Positions 8,597 through 17,575 of a DNA stretch of 64,000 nucleotides are shown here, piece by piece (position 1 is the stretch's first letter; the number at the start of each line of letters is the position of its first letter). The position numbers and the translations under genes were made by a program. This stretch comes from Litorimonas sp964352855 (GTDB taxonomy: Bacteria; Pseudomonadota; Alphaproteobacteria; Caulobacterales; Maricaulaceae): positions 1-64,000 of the forward strand of contig CAYGTR010000015.1 of NCBI GenBank assembly GCA_964352855.1, given 5' to 3'. Under the pieces are notes generated by a model. That model saw nothing but the letters and a program-made list of their open reading frames with translations, made no database searches and was not told the origin of the DNA.

Positions 8597-9061
8597 CTAT
8601 TCTACCTGCAAGGTGGCGCCTTTGATCGCAACGACGCGCAATTCATCACCTTCTTCGGCGTTGCCGTGCTCCATCGTCGCTTGCCATTGCGTGTCACCCA
8701 CCTGCACACGACCGCGGCCTGTTTCAAAATCTGCTACAGCTTTGACGCGCATACCAATCATAGAACGTCCGCGATCATTCAAGTCAGACGGCTCTCCACC
8801 CTGCATCATGGGACGGAAATATTTATGCCCGACAAAAAGCAGAATCGTACTTGTGAGAAAGAATAACAAAAATTGCATTTCCCACCCCAAGGGAAGGACA
8901 AACACTAAGACCCCCACAATGAGCGCTGCCACAGCCGGCCAGAGAATATAGGTTGTCCCGGTCACAACTTCGAGCGTCAAAAGAACGACGCCAAAGATGA
9001 GCCATTTCGTCCCACTCATACCCTCTAAAAGTTGGACGAGGACATTGGGTTCGCTATTCAT
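8597..9061 (-). CDS. NfeD-like membrane protein
   Basis: NfeD proteins pair with SPFH/stomatin proteins in the inner membrane and carry an OB-fold domain. The 154 residues show transmembrane helices at about 19-37, 39-57 and 60-78, then a soluble C-terminal domain with the GMRVKAVADFETGRGRVQVGDTQWQA-type beta barrel (the stretch GRGRVQVGDTQWQA is typical). It overlaps the SPFH gene by four bases, so translation is coupled. The pair is thought to organise membrane microdomains or regulate membrane proteases; the exact role here is unknown. Confidence 0.9.
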   Translation of the reverse strand: MNSEPNVLVQLLEGMSGTKWLIFGVVLLTLEVVTGTTYILWPAVAALIVGVLVFVLPLGWEMQFLLFFLTSTILLFVGHKYFRPMMQGGEPSDLNDRGRSMIGMRVKAVADFETGRGRVQVGDTQWQATMEHGNAEEGDELRVVAIKGATLQVE

Positions 9062-9984
9062 TTCTTCGTGACCTTCGCACCGCCCGCATCCAACAAAGCG
9101 CCGATACCGCCAACGGTGGCCGCCAAGCTAGACATCTCTGCAGGCACGATAATCGTTTTCTGATTAGGGGACTTCGCGAGTTCGCCGAATGCTTTGACAT
9201 AATCCTGTGCGACAAAGTAATTGACTGCATTTACGTCGCCTTTAGCAATCGCAATACTGACCATTTCGGTCGCACGGGCTTCGGCCTCGGCTTCGCGCTC
9301 TCGGCCTTCCGCATCCAAGAATGCCGCGTCACGACGACCTTCCGCTTCGCGAACTGCGGCCTCTTTCTCGCCTTCCGCCCGCAATATCTGGCTTTGTTTC
9401 TGACCTTCCGCCATCAAGATGTCGGCACGTTTTTCACGCTCCGCTTTCATCTGCTTATTCATGGCTTGCGTAATGTCAGCAGGTGGTGAGAGGTCTTTAA
9501 TCTCAATACGGGTCACCTTTGTGCCCCAAGGGTCTGTGGCACTATCGATAACGGTTAAAAGCTTAGCATTGATCTCGTCACGACGGGACAAAACTTCATC
9601 CAAATCCATTGACCCCACAACGGTACGAACATTGGTCAAACAGAGATTTTTAATCGCATTGTCGAGATTATTGACCTCATAGGCCGCTTGGCGGGCATCG
9701 ATCACTTGAATAAAGACCACGGCATCCGCTGTGACCATCGCATTATCTTTGGTGATCACGTCTTGCGAGGGAATATCAATCACACGCTCCCGCATATTCA
9801 TTTGATAGCCAATACGGTCAACAAACGGGATAATGAATGTCAGGCCCGGCCTAAGTGTACGGGTGTAACGCCCAAACCGTTCAACTGTATATTCCATGCC
9901 TTGCGGCACAGCCTTCACAGATTTGAGCGTGATAAAGACAATGAAAGCCACGAGGGCGATAAGCAGAATTTGTCCCGTGGTCAT
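9058..9984 (-). CDS. SPFH/stomatin-family membrane protein (QmcA-like)
   Basis: A band-7 protein of 308 residues. A single N-terminal hydrophobic segment (residues 5-22) anchors it. The SPFH domain follows (about 25-185), with the usual VPQGMEYTVERFGRYTRTL and RERVIDIPSQDVITKDN segments. Residues 190-245 form a charged coiled coil rich in AEG/EAEG repeats (KQSQILRAEGEKEAAVREAE). The C-terminus matches the QmcA/YbbK subgroup. SD GGGGAGC precedes the ATG at 9984. It is the first gene of the SPFH-NfeD operon, a widely conserved pair. Likely forms large oligomeric rings at the inner membrane. Confidence 0.93.
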   Translation of the reverse strand: MTTGQILLIALVAFIVFITLKSVKAVPQGMEYTVERFGRYTRTLRPGLTFIIPFVDRIGYQMNMRERVIDIPSQDVITKDNAMVTADAVVFIQVIDARQAAYEVNNLDNAIKNLCLTNVRTVVGSMDLDEVLSRRDEINAKLLTVIDSATDPWGTKVTRIEIKDLSPPADITQAMNKQMKAEREKRADILMAEGQKQSQILRAEGEKEAAVREAEGRRDAAFLDAEGREREAEAEARATEMVSIAIAKGDVNAVNYFVAQDYVKAFGELAKSPNQKTIIVPAEMSSLAATVGGIGALLDAGGAKVTKK

Positions 9985-10015
9985 GGGCTCCCCTTTGTTT
10001 TAAATGCAGTAACGC

Positions 10016-10504
10016 TTAGGCTTTAAGAGCAGCCAGCATGTGCTCGGCTGAACTCACCTTATATTCGCCTGGCCCCTCAACGAATAAGTGCTCAACCACA
10101 CCGTCATTGACAACCATGGCGTAGCGCTGTGATCGTTTCCCCATGCCAAAGCCACTGCCGTCCATTTCGAGACCAACGTATTTGGTGAAATCACCATTAC
10201 CATCCGCCAGCATTGTGACGGCTTCGCCCACTTCCTGCTGTTCGCCCCATGCGCCCATGACGAAAATATCATTAACGGAGACGCAAGCAATATCATCAAT
10301 ACCCGCGGATTTCAGTTCGCCTGCTTTTTCAACAAAACTAGGTAAGTGTTGCGCAGAACACGTGGGCGTAAAGGCCCCGGGTACAGCAAAAAGTGCAACG
10401 CGTTTGCCGGAAAACAAAACGTCCGTTGATTTCGGCTCCGGGCCATTATCGCCGAATGTCATAAAATGTGCTTGTGGTAATTTATCGCCGGGTTTGATGG
10501 TCAT
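10016..10504 (-). CDS. peroxiredoxin (Prx5 type)
   Basis: A thiol peroxidase that reduces hydrogen or alkyl peroxides, in this subfamily usually with glutaredoxin or thioredoxin as electron donor. The 162-residue product has the peroxidatic C49 in PGAFTPTCSAQHLP and a second cysteine, C74, in IDDIACVSVND, the pattern of Prx5/AhpC-TSA redoxin proteins. The segment DGSGFGMGKRSQRYAMVV is also typical. There is no signal peptide, so it is cytosolic. SD-like AGAGA is seen eight bases before the ATG. It stands alone between the SPFH gene (31 bases downstream) and the divergent yqgE. Confidence 0.94.
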   Translation of the reverse strand: MTIKPGDKLPQAHFMTFGDNGPEPKSTDVLFSGKRVALFAVPGAFTPTCSAQHLPSFVEKAGELKSAGIDDIACVSVNDIFVMGAWGEQQEVGEAVTMLADGNGDFTKYVGLEMDGSGFGMGKRSQRYAMVVNDGVVEHLFVEGPGEYKVSSAEHMLAALKA

Positions 10505-10601
10505 TTTCTGTCTCTCTTATAACGTGTAACTATATTGGATATGGGACTTATGTGACCTTTTGACAAGATAACTTGCACGAAAATCGAACTACCCCCATCT
10601 T

Positions 10602-11195
10602 ATGCTTATGAGTCAGAGATACCCAGATAAAATGAACAACCACTATATAACCGGGCGATTTCTCTTGGCGTCGCCAGCTATGGGTGACCCGCGCTTCAAA
10701 GACGCGCTGATTTACATCTGCTCGCATGACGAAAGCGGGGCCATGGGTATTACAATCAATAAGGCGAAAGCCGGTTTGTCATTATCTGACCTACTGGAAC
10801 AAATCGGTATTGAGGGGGATGTCCGCGTTGCCGATACGCCCGTTTTAAATGGCGGGCCCGTTGATATTGATCGCGGGTTTGTTTTGCATTCTGCGGATTA
10901 TTTTAAAGAAGAAACCAGTTTGAAGCTCAGCGACACTCTGACACTCACTTCGACGAAAGATATTTTACAAGCACTTGTCGATGAAAATGCCCCTGCCAAA
11001 GCCATGATAGCGATCGGCTATTCAGGTTGGGGCGCTGGACAATTAGAGTCTGAAATTATGCAAAATGCTTGGCTTGTTGTTGATGTGGACGAGGACATTA
11101 TTTTTGATGAGAACCTTCAGGCAAAGCGGGACATTGCCTTCAAAGAACTGGGCATTTCCCCCGAGGCGCTCTCATTTATGGGCGGCAGCGCTTAG
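10602..11195 (+). CDS. YqgE/AlgH family protein (DUF179)
   Basis: YqgE/AlgH proteins are widespread small cytosolic proteins of uncertain function. The 197-residue frame includes the family signatures FLLASPAMGDPRFKDALIYI, GAMGITINK, VLNGGPVDIDRGFVLHS and GYSGWGAGQLESE. Starts at 10602, 10608 and 10632 (MNNHYITGRF) are all possible; the last fits homologues best because their conserved part begins about there, but no start has a strong SD. It is convergent with the GNAT gene, seven bases away. AlgH was first linked to alginate regulation in Pseudomonas, but that role is not general. Confidence 0.93.
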   Translation: MLMSQRYPDKMNNHYITGRFLLASPAMGDPRFKDALIYICSHDESGAMGITINKAKAGLSLSDLLEQIGIEGDVRVADTPVLNGGPVDIDRGFVLHSADYFKEETSLKLSDTLTLTSTKDILQALVDENAPAKAMIAIGYSGWGAGQLESEIMQNAWLVVDVDEDIIFDENLQAKRDIAFKELGISPEALSFMGGSA

Positions 11196-11202
11196 TCTGG
11201 GT

Positions 11203-11775
11203 TTAATCCGAGCTCAATTTGGCATAAATGACATGATCACGCCACTGACCATTAATTTTGAGATAGCCGCGAGCCGAGCCCTCATGCGTAAAGTTTTGCG
11301 ACTCTAAGACTGCGATCGACGCTGTATTGTCAGGCTGAACCGCGGCCTCTATCCTATGCAGCCCAAGTGTTTCAAATCCAAATTGGGTGACGGCGCCGAC
11401 AGAAGCTCTGGCAAAACCATTGCGGGCAAAGCGTTGACCAACCCAATAGCCCAAGCGGGCCGATTGTGAGCTTCCCTTTTCGATATGTGTCAGATTACAT
11501 GCCCCAATAAACATCTCATCCGATCCATAAAAAATATGAAATGGATAAGCTTGTTCGTTTTGAACCAGCTTCTTAAAGCGAGAGAGTTGCGTGCGATATG
11601 TAATCCGATTGAGGCTAGCCTCTGACCAACCCGGCTCCCACGGGGCGAGCCAGTCTTTGTTCTCACGACGTAAAGAGGCCCATGCTTCAAAATCAGCCCA
11701 ACGCGGATGACGCAGGGTTAATGCCCCGCCCCCCGCTCTCGCTTTCAAAACCGTATGAATGCTTGCCTGCGCCAT
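11203..11775 (-). CDS. GNAT acetyltransferase (RimJ/RimL-like)
   Basis: A 190-residue N-acetyltransferase of the RimJ family, which acetylates ribosomal protein N-termini or other amines with acetyl-CoA. Seen features are the opening LTLRHPRWADFEAWASLRRENKD, the SARLGYWVGQRFARNGFA core that holds the acetyl-CoA loop, and the closing NTASIAVLESQNFTHEGSARG, typical of RimJ. The start codon overlaps the SURF1 stop (TAATG), so it is the last gene of the oxidase operon. Why an acetyltransferase sits there is not clear; it may be co-expressed only by position. Confidence 0.92.
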   Translation of the reverse strand: MAQASIHTVLKARAGGGALTLRHPRWADFEAWASLRRENKDWLAPWEPGWSEASLNRITYRTQLSRFKKLVQNEQAYPFHIFYGSDEMFIGACNLTHIEKGSSQSARLGYWVGQRFARNGFARASVGAVTQFGFETLGLHRIEAAVQPDNTASIAVLESQNFTHEGSARGYLKINGQWRDHVIYAKLSSD

Positions 11776-12506
11776 TAACTAAATTTCAGGCGGCCCGCCC
11801 GTCTGTGCAAAATAATATAAATGACAATAAAAATGAACGCAAATGACCACCATGTCAGCATATAGTCAAAATGATTATTGGCAATGTCAGGGCGTAAGAC
11901 AGGAAGTGCCTCAGCCGACTCGGCCTCGACAACGTCAATATAATAGCCTTCAATTTTTGCCCCAGTGAGGCCGTCATACCAATCACCCGACTGGTTAAAA
12001 TAAAAATAGCGATTGGCAGCAGGATTGGCTTGAGATTTTACCCAAGACTCAACCCGCCCCATGGGATAGGATTTGCGAACAAAGCCTGTGATATTGAGAC
12101 TTTCCGAGGCCGCAACCTTATTTGGGGTGGCCTCTTTTTGTGTATTATTCAGCTCTCTGACCGCCGCCAAAACACTATACCGCCCGCTACGAACTCCCTC
12201 TATGACATCCCAATAAATTCCGCCTGTCTGAGAGCTATAGAGATGATAAGAGGGCGCGTCTTCAATGGTCTCAGCGTTAAACGCAATGCGGCGAAAATCG
12301 ACGGGTTCATTGTTTGCAATCGCTTGGGCGACCTCTTCGAGAGACGCAAAAGGCGGCGCGGTTACAGAGGCTTCAACATCTGCCAAAACAGCCGTTTTCC
12401 ACTGAAGGCGTTGATATTGCCATGCGCCCAGAGCGATGAGAATAGCCACGCTGATGGCCAATAACACCGATAATCCGGGCATGGGTTTGAAATAGAATTT
12501 AGCCAT
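11775..12506 (-). CDS. SURF1 family cytochrome oxidase assembly protein
   Basis: SURF1 helps insert heme a into CoxA during assembly of aa3 oxidase. The 243 residues have two membrane helices, near 12-31 and 216-235, with a periplasmic domain between, the usual topology. The N-terminal signature is LIALGAWQYQRLQWK. The internal LNITGFVRKSYPMGRVESW and the C-terminal HFDYMLTWWSFAFIF (SURF1 NYxxTW-like) also fit. It overlaps the DUF983 stop by one base (TAATG) and the GNAT start likewise, so three genes are translationally linked. The place in the cox operon supports the assignment. Confidence 0.94.
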   Translation of the reverse strand: MAKFYFKPMPGLSVLLAISVAILIALGAWQYQRLQWKTAVLADVEASVTAPPFASLEEVAQAIANNEPVDFRRIAFNAETIEDAPSYHLYSSQTGGIYWDVIEGVRSGRYSVLAAVRELNNTQKEATPNKVAASESLNITGFVRKSYPMGRVESWVKSQANPAANRYFYFNQSGDWYDGLTGAKIEGYYIDVVEAESAEALPVLRPDIANNHFDYMLTWWSFAFIFIVIYIILHRRAGRLKFS

Positions 12507-12907
12507 TACTTTTTAGGTGTCTCAGCTTGCGATTGTTTTTGGCGAATTTCGGAATTACGAATTTCGCGCGCCTTATTAGACCACGCCAGATTGAACATAA
12601 TGCCCCGCAATAAACGTAAAAGACCCAAGCTGACTAAAATGATGACAGGGATCCAAATCGACAACGTCAGAAATGTGGAGGCGTCGAATATAAGTTGGAA
12701 CGCCAAAGCCATAGGGACAATAAAAATACCGACAATAAAGATAACAAAAATTGTCGGCCCGTCACCTGTATCATCACTTGAAAAATCAGCCTGACACGCC
12801 TGGCAGCTTTTGGCGAATGTCAAGAAACCGTCAAATAAGTTTCCCCGACCACACTGCGGGCATTTACCGGCAAAGCCTGAACTGATGGGTGGAGGGCGTC
12901 GCGCCAT
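12506..12907 (-). CDS. DUF983 membrane protein with zinc ribbon
   Basis: DUF983 proteins are small membrane proteins that sit in alphaproteobacterial oxidase operons; their role is not settled. The 133 residues start with a four-cysteine ribbon (CPQCGRGNLFDGFL and CQACQADFS), then the conserved DTGDGPTIFVIF, and two helices at about 53-74 and 80-101. The C-terminal 20 residues are charged. The gene follows coxC by 37 bases and overlaps SURF1 by one base. The ribbon suggests metal or redox binding on the cytosolic side; this is inference. Confidence 0.92.
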   Translation of the reverse strand: MARRPPPISSGFAGKCPQCGRGNLFDGFLTFAKSCQACQADFSSDDTGDGPTIFVIFIVGIFIVPMALAFQLIFDASTFLTLSIWIPVIILVSLGLLRLLRGIMFNLAWSNKAREIRNSEIRQKQSQAETPKK

Positions 12908-12944
12908 ATAGCCAACGCCCTATCGGTACGCTTGGCGGCCGGAA

Positions 12945-13901
12945 TTAGTAACCGGTCGCGAAGACAACGTAAACAAAAGCAAAGAGGAAGAGCCAGACCA
13001 CATCCACAAAATGCCAATACCAAGCGGCGGCCTCCAAACCGAAATGCTTATCCGAGCGAAGTCCACCTGCCATCAGGCGGCCCCAACACACGAGCAGGAA
13101 GATAGCCCCAATCAAAACGTGCAGACCGTGAAAACCTGTCGCCAAGAAGAAGGCAGAGTCATAAGCCCCGTTGGCAAGCCATGGATAGCTTCCATCTTCG
13201 CGTTCACCAAATAAAATACCATATTCTATAAATTGGATGAGTGAGAAGACAGCGCCTAGAGCCACTGTCAATCCAAGACCCCATTTCGCGCCTTTGCGGT
13301 CACCATGAATAAGCGCGTGATGCGCCCATGTGACTGTTGTGCCGGAGAGCAAGAGGATGAGCGTGTTCATCAACGGCAAATGCCAAGCATTAACAGACAC
13401 AACACCAGGCGCAATATTATCGGCATAGGCTGCTGCATTCGGCAGGATATCCGTATTCCATTGCGCCCGCATTTTGTGGAATAGACCTGTTTCGAAGAAC
13501 ATCCAGAACCAGCCCACGAAAAACATGGCTTCCTGCATGATGAACATGATCATGCCGTAGCGAAGACCAATATCAACAACAGGTGTGTGATCGCCGGCGG
13601 CCGACTCGCGAGCGACATCACGCCACCAACCAAACATCACATAAGCGGCAAAGAGTGAGCCTAAGAGAAGGAATATCCAACCACCAGAGACAGACCCATC
13701 ACCGACAAGTGTGGAGGTCCATGTGTCCAAACCTTTGGCAAAGAAGAACTCCGTCATGGCGCTGTCCCCTGTGCGCGGCGTCAGCCCCGCAAAGAAAATA
13801 ACCATGCCCAAACCCCAAATAAGAGCGGCTACACCTGACAGGAAAGGCCATGGGCTGGGTGGTACAAGATGATAGTCGTGTTCTACGGCGTGTCCGGCCA
13901 T
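12945..13901 (-). CDS. ctaE: cytochrome c oxidase subunit III
   Basis: Core subunit III of aa3 oxidase, seven helices in the inner membrane. The 318 residues include the signatures HDYHLVPPSPWPFLSG, EAMFFVGWFWMFFETGLF, WHLPLMNTLILLLSGTTVTW, GFHGLHVLIGAIFLL and the closing AAWYWHFVDVVWLFLF, all hallmark subunit III strings. The length is longer than the typical 260-290 because of a longer loop between helices II and III (about 120-155). SD AGAGGGAC lies before the ATG at 13901. It sits between ctaG and DUF983 as usual. Confidence 0.97.
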   Translation of the reverse strand: MAGHAVEHDYHLVPPSPWPFLSGVAALIWGLGMVIFFAGLTPRTGDSAMTEFFFAKGLDTWTSTLVGDGSVSGGWIFLLLGSLFAAYVMFGWWRDVARESAAGDHTPVVDIGLRYGMIMFIMQEAMFFVGWFWMFFETGLFHKMRAQWNTDILPNAAAYADNIAPGVVSVNAWHLPLMNTLILLLSGTTVTWAHHALIHGDRKGAKWGLGLTVALGAVFSLIQFIEYGILFGEREDGSYPWLANGAYDSAFFLATGFHGLHVLIGAIFLLVCWGRLMAGGLRSDKHFGLEAAAWYWHFVDVVWLFLFAFVYVVFATGY

Positions 13902-13950
13902 GATATTTGTCCCTCTTAACCCATCATTTGGGTCAATCTTTAGTCGTTCT

Positions 13951-13973
13951 AAGATGACTTACAAAGTCATCTT
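13951..13973. repeat. perfect hairpin between ctaG and ctaE
   Basis: AAGATGACTT (13951-13960) and AAGTCATCTT (13964-13973) are perfect inverted copies with a three-base spacer, within a 152-base intergenic gap of the oxidase operon. There is no T-run on the coding strand. It may be an mRNA processing or stabilising stem that separates ctaE output from the upstream genes. Confidence 0.5.
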
Positions 13974-14053
13974 CTATCTTATTTTACTGCGTATAACCAA
14001 GCCTGTCTGGCAAGACAATAATATTCCTGCCTCCAAATGAGTCAGACGTCAGT

Positions 14054-14635
14054 TTAATTCAGTTCCACTTCCGCATTTGAACCGCTTGTCTGTGTTGCTA
14101 ATTGCGCATCTGCATCCGTTTCAAAAAATGTATAGCTTAACGTAATTTCAGTCACATCATCGAGCCGTTTTTCGTCATCAAGCTGCGGATCAACGAAAAA
14201 CAGCACAGGTAAGGGCAATGACTGTCCCGGCTGGATGGTTTGTTCTTCGAAACAGAAACAATCTGTTTTGACAAAATAGGGCGCCGCCTTGATTGGAGTA
14301 ACGTTGAAATTCGCTACTCCGACAATAGGAAAGGCACCTTCATTCTTGACGGTATAATAAGCCAAACCCGATTGACCGAGTTGTATCTCCATTGAGCGTT
14401 GATCCGGTTTGAAGTCCCACGGCAATCCACTGGCAACGTTCGAATCAAATTTTACCGTTACTTTTCGGTCCAATATTTCTGAAAGATTTTCTTCATTTTG
14501 GGCGATTTGCGGCGTGCCGCCATAGCCTGTCACACGACAGAATGTGTCATATAACGGATCTGAGGCAAAGCCGAGACCTAGCATAGCTATGCCGATACCC
14601 GTCAAAATATACATTGTCTTTTTGTTTGCTTCCAT
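14054..14635 (-). CDS. ctaG: cytochrome c oxidase assembly protein CtaG (Cox11)
   Basis: Cox11/CtaG delivers copper to the CuB centre of CoxA. The 193 residues begin with one membrane anchor (about 8-26) and then a periplasmic immunoglobulin-like domain. The copper motif CFCFEEQ is present at about residue 121, and the DPLYDTFCRVTGYGGT segment that follows the anchor is a family signature, as is LPWDFKPDQRSMEIQ. It lies after the small membrane protein gene by ten bases. Loss of this gene would be expected to give oxidase lacking CuB. Confidence 0.96.
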   Translation of the reverse strand: MEANKKTMYILTGIGIAMLGLGFASDPLYDTFCRVTGYGGTPQIAQNEENLSEILDRKVTVKFDSNVASGLPWDFKPDQRSMEIQLGQSGLAYYTVKNEGAFPIVGVANFNVTPIKAAPYFVKTDCFCFEEQTIQPGQSLPLPVLFFVDPQLDDEKRLDDVTEITLSYTFFETDADAQLATQTSGSNAEVELN

Positions 14636-14645
14636 TTTCGAACCC

Positions 14646-14792
14646 TTAGCCTCGGGAAACCATTGTTACGAATACAAACAACATAAAGGCCGCAAGGGAA
14701 AGCGCTATCGCAACATTGCGACGATTTCTCGCTTTTAACTCTGCCTTACTCGGCTCTACGAAATGCTCCGGCTTGTCTCGATATTCTTTCAT
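14646..14792 (-). CDS. small membrane protein of the oxidase operon (CoxF-like position)
   Basis: A 48-residue frame read from the ATG at 14792: charged N-terminus MKEYRDKPEHFVEPSK, then RNRRNVAIALSLAAFMLFV, one helix, and a short tail ending in SRG. The ATG overlaps the ctaB stop (ATGA), and ctaG starts ten bases further, so it is a real operon member. Alphaproteobacterial cox operons often carry such a short gene here, sometimes annotated as coxF or hypothetical. Its function is unknown; it may be a small accessory or assembly subunit. Confidence 0.8.
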   Translation of the reverse strand: MKEYRDKPEHFVEPSKAELKARNRRNVAIALSLAAFMLFVFVTMVSRG

Positions 14793-15784
14793 GAGGCAAT
14801 CCCTCTCAGCAGACCCTCAGCGGCCAAGACCCCAAAAATCGCAAATAGATAAATAATAGAATAGGCGAAGAGGTTCCGGGCGGCACGATCCCCTTTCTGA
14901 ACATCATAAAGAGACACTTCATCAAACTCTTGTTCGCGCTCTCCGGCACGCGATTTCCACACTTTGAATGCCAATGCCATAAAGCCCAGATTTAACCCAA
15001 TAGCGGAAACCGCATAGAGCGGCCCACCTAAGCCAGTAAATAGCGGCACAAGACAAACGCCAAACAGCAGAACAGCATAGATAAAAATTTGTAACCGCGT
15101 GCTTTTTGCGCCTGCCACATTCGGCATCATTGGAATACCGACACGACCGTAATCGCCTGTCTTATAAAGCGCAAGCGCCCAGAAATGCGGGGGCGTCCAC
15201 ATGAATGTGATCATGAACAATATGACGCTATCAACTGTAATTGATCCGGTCACAGCGGCGTAGCCTATCATCGGGGGGAACGCCCCTGCCGCGCCGCCAA
15301 TCACAATATTTTGCGGTGTGCTGCGCTTCAGCCACATCGTGTAAATCACGACATAAAAAAATATGGTGAAGGCCAAAATCGAGGCTGCCACCCAATTGGC
15401 AGCGACATAAAGCATCCAGACAGAGGCCACGGAGATAATGATGCCGAAGCCGAGCGCGTTGCGCGGCTGCATTTTGCCCTGGGGTAAGGGTCGTTTTTTC
15501 GTACGTGACATTTGCGCGTCAATGTCCGCGTCATACCACATATTAAGCGCACCCGAGGCACCTGCACCCGCCGCAATACAGATGATCGAGGCAATCGCGG
15601 CCCAAAGTGGCATAACGCCCGGCGCACAGACAAGACCCGCCCAAGCTGTGAACACCACAAGGCTCATCACGCGCGGTTTCATCAACGCAAAATAATCACG
15701 CGGCTCGGCTAAGCTTAAGCCCGCCGATTGTGACACCGGAAGGTAGCTTTCAGGCTTTGAATTTAATGTGGCCTCTTGGCTCAT
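14789..15784 (-). CDS. ctaB: protoheme IX farnesyltransferase (heme O synthase)
   Basis: CtaB farnesylates heme b to heme o, the precursor of heme a used by the oxidase of this operon. The 331-residue protein has the UbiA-fold features: about eight to nine helices, the first aspartate motif NMWYDADIDAQMSRTKKRP and the conserved PLPQGK, and a second acidic loop region near 190-205 with KTGDYGRVGIPMMP. The N-terminal 25 residues are soluble. SD-like GAGAG lies before the ATG at 15784. It follows a terminator after coxA, so it may have partial independent expression. Confidence 0.96.
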   Translation of the reverse strand: MSQEATLNSKPESYLPVSQSAGLSLAEPRDYFALMKPRVMSLVVFTAWAGLVCAPGVMPLWAAIASIICIAAGAGASGALNMWYDADIDAQMSRTKKRPLPQGKMQPRNALGFGIIISVASVWMLYVAANWVAASILAFTIFFYVVIYTMWLKRSTPQNIVIGGAAGAFPPMIGYAAVTGSITVDSVILFMITFMWTPPHFWALALYKTGDYGRVGIPMMPNVAGAKSTRLQIFIYAVLLFGVCLVPLFTGLGGPLYAVSAIGLNLGFMALAFKVWKSRAGEREQEFDEVSLYDVQKGDRAARNLFAYSIIYLFAIFGVLAAEGLLRGIAS

Positions 15785-15856
15785 TTATTCTCTCGTTTAA
15801 TCTCGGCGTCCCTATCCCCTATTGGAAAGCTTTTCACAAGAGCCTCTATCACAACA

Positions 15857-15893
15857 AGAAAAAAAGCCGCAGTCAAAAACTACGGCTTTTGTT
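15857..15893 (-). terminator. Rho-independent terminator after coxA
   Basis: On the minus strand AAAGCCGTAGT pairs with ACTGCGGCTTT, with one internal mismatch, around a short loop, and eight T residues follow. It lies directly after the coxA stop and before ctaB, so it probably reduces, rather than abolishes, transcription into the assembly genes. The plus-strand copy also has a T-rich tail. Confidence 0.8.
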
Positions 15894-15911
15894 TTTCATA
15901 TATGACGTGTC

Positions 15912-17537
15912 TTAGTGACCCTCTTTTTCCTCAATGCGCGGAAGCGTATTGAATTGGTGGAACGGAGGCGGTGAAGATAATGTCCACTCCAGTGTTGTGG
16001 CCCCTTCACCCCAATAATTGTCAGCCGCCTTGCGACGTACGATGAAGGCTTCGAGCAACATTAAGAAGAAGAAGGCGACACCTGCCAATGTCACGAAGGC
16101 ACCGATAGATGACACTTGGTTCCAGAGTGTAAATTCGACAGGATAGTCAACATAACGACGTGGCATACCGTTCAAGCCCAAGAAATGCTGCGGGAAAAAC
16201 ACCAAATTCACGCCAATGAAGAAGAGCCAGAAATGCGCGGCCGCAAGCCACTTATTATAAAGGACACCGAACATTTTACCAAACCAGTAATAGAAACCGG
16301 CAAAGATACCAAACACAGCGCCCATAGACAGCACGTAATGGAAGTGAGCGACCACGTAATATGTATCATGCAGATATGTCGTGACACCCGCATTGGCAAG
16401 CACCACACCTGTCACACCGCCGATAACGAAAAGGAAAATAAAGGCCAACGCCCACTGCATCGGAATTGTATAGCGAATAGACCCGCCCCACATTGTGGCT
16501 AACCATGAGAAGATTTTAACGCCTGTCGGCACCGCAATCACCAAGGTTGCCGCAAGGAAGTAAGCTTTCAAATTCACGTCCATACCAATCGTGTACATGT
16601 GGTGAGCCCAAACAACGAAGCCAACAACACCAATCGCCACCATCGCATAAGCCATGCCGAGATAACCAAATATAGGTTTCTTGGAATTGGTTGAGATAAT
16701 GTGCGAGACAATACCAAATGCTGGCAAAATCATAATGTAAACTTCAGGGTGACCAAAGAACCAGAACAAATGCTGGAACATCTGCGGGTCACCGCCACGT
16801 GCCGGATCGAAGAAGCCTGTGCCACCGTCAATACGGTCTGTAAAGAGCATGAACAAAGCCGCTGCGAGAACGGGAAGCGCGAGCAGGAGCAAGAACGCTG
16901 TGACCAACATCGCCCAAGCAAAGAGCGGCATTTTATGGAGCGTCATGCCCGGTGCGCGCATGTTCAGGATCGTTGTGATGAAGTTAATCGCACCAAAGAT
17001 GGACGAAAAACCAGCTGCCAGAAGGCCAATAATAATAAAATCAAAGGACGGCCCCGGTGAGCCGGTCGTCGAGAGCGGTGGATACATCACCCAAGAGCCC
17101 CCAAACCCATCACCACTTGCGGATCCGGGCACAAAGAAGCTGATCAACAAACAGATAAGTGCTGTCGGCAGGAGCCAGAAAGAGAGGTTGTTCATGCGCG
17201 GGAAGGCCATATCCGGCGCACCGATCATAATCGGCACAAACCAGTTACCAAATCCGCCAATCAGAGCCGGCATTACCATGAAGAAGATCATGATCAGGCC
17301 ATGCATCGTTACATAGACCAAGTAGCGCTGCTCATTCGCAAAGAATTGGATGCCCGGCTCGGCTAGTTCCATCCGCATCATAAAAGAGAGGTAGCCGCCA
17401 ATCAGCCCCGAGATGATACCAAATATCAAATAGAGCGTACCAATGTCTTTGTGGTTCGTTGAATAAAACCAACGGGCGAAAAAGCCCGGTTTATCATCGC
17501 CATAAGCGCCTGTATCATTATCACTAATCGCAACCAT
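15912..17537 (-). CDS. ctaD: cytochrome c oxidase subunit I
   Basis: Catalytic subunit I of aa3-type oxidase (heme a, heme a3, CuB), proton pump. The 541-residue protein has twelve helices. Diagnostic strings are the opening RWFYSTNHKDIGTLY, the CuB ligand and His-Tyr region WFFGHPEVYIMILPAFG, the K-channel helix, WAHHMYTIGMD, and YYVVAHFHYVLSMGAVF with the heme histidines. The glutamate of the D-channel lies in the same GHPEVY segment region. SD AAGGA before the ATG at 17537. It follows coxB by 38 bases; a terminator follows its stop. Confidence 0.98.
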   Translation of the reverse strand: MVAISDNDTGAYGDDKPGFFARWFYSTNHKDIGTLYLIFGIISGLIGGYLSFMMRMELAEPGIQFFANEQRYLVYVTMHGLIMIFFMVMPALIGGFGNWFVPIMIGAPDMAFPRMNNLSFWLLPTALICLLISFFVPGSASGDGFGGSWVMYPPLSTTGSPGPSFDFIIIGLLAAGFSSIFGAINFITTILNMRAPGMTLHKMPLFAWAMLVTAFLLLLALPVLAAALFMLFTDRIDGGTGFFDPARGGDPQMFQHLFWFFGHPEVYIMILPAFGIVSHIISTNSKKPIFGYLGMAYAMVAIGVVGFVVWAHHMYTIGMDVNLKAYFLAATLVIAVPTGVKIFSWLATMWGGSIRYTIPMQWALAFIFLFVIGGVTGVVLANAGVTTYLHDTYYVVAHFHYVLSMGAVFGIFAGFYYWFGKMFGVLYNKWLAAAHFWLFFIGVNLVFFPQHFLGLNGMPRRYVDYPVEFTLWNQVSSIGAFVTLAGVAFFFLMLLEAFIVRRKAADNYWGEGATTLEWTLSSPPPFHQFNTLPRIEEKEGH

Positions 17538-17575
17538 GATGTGTGTCCTTCGTCTCTAACGTCTTTGCGTTATTA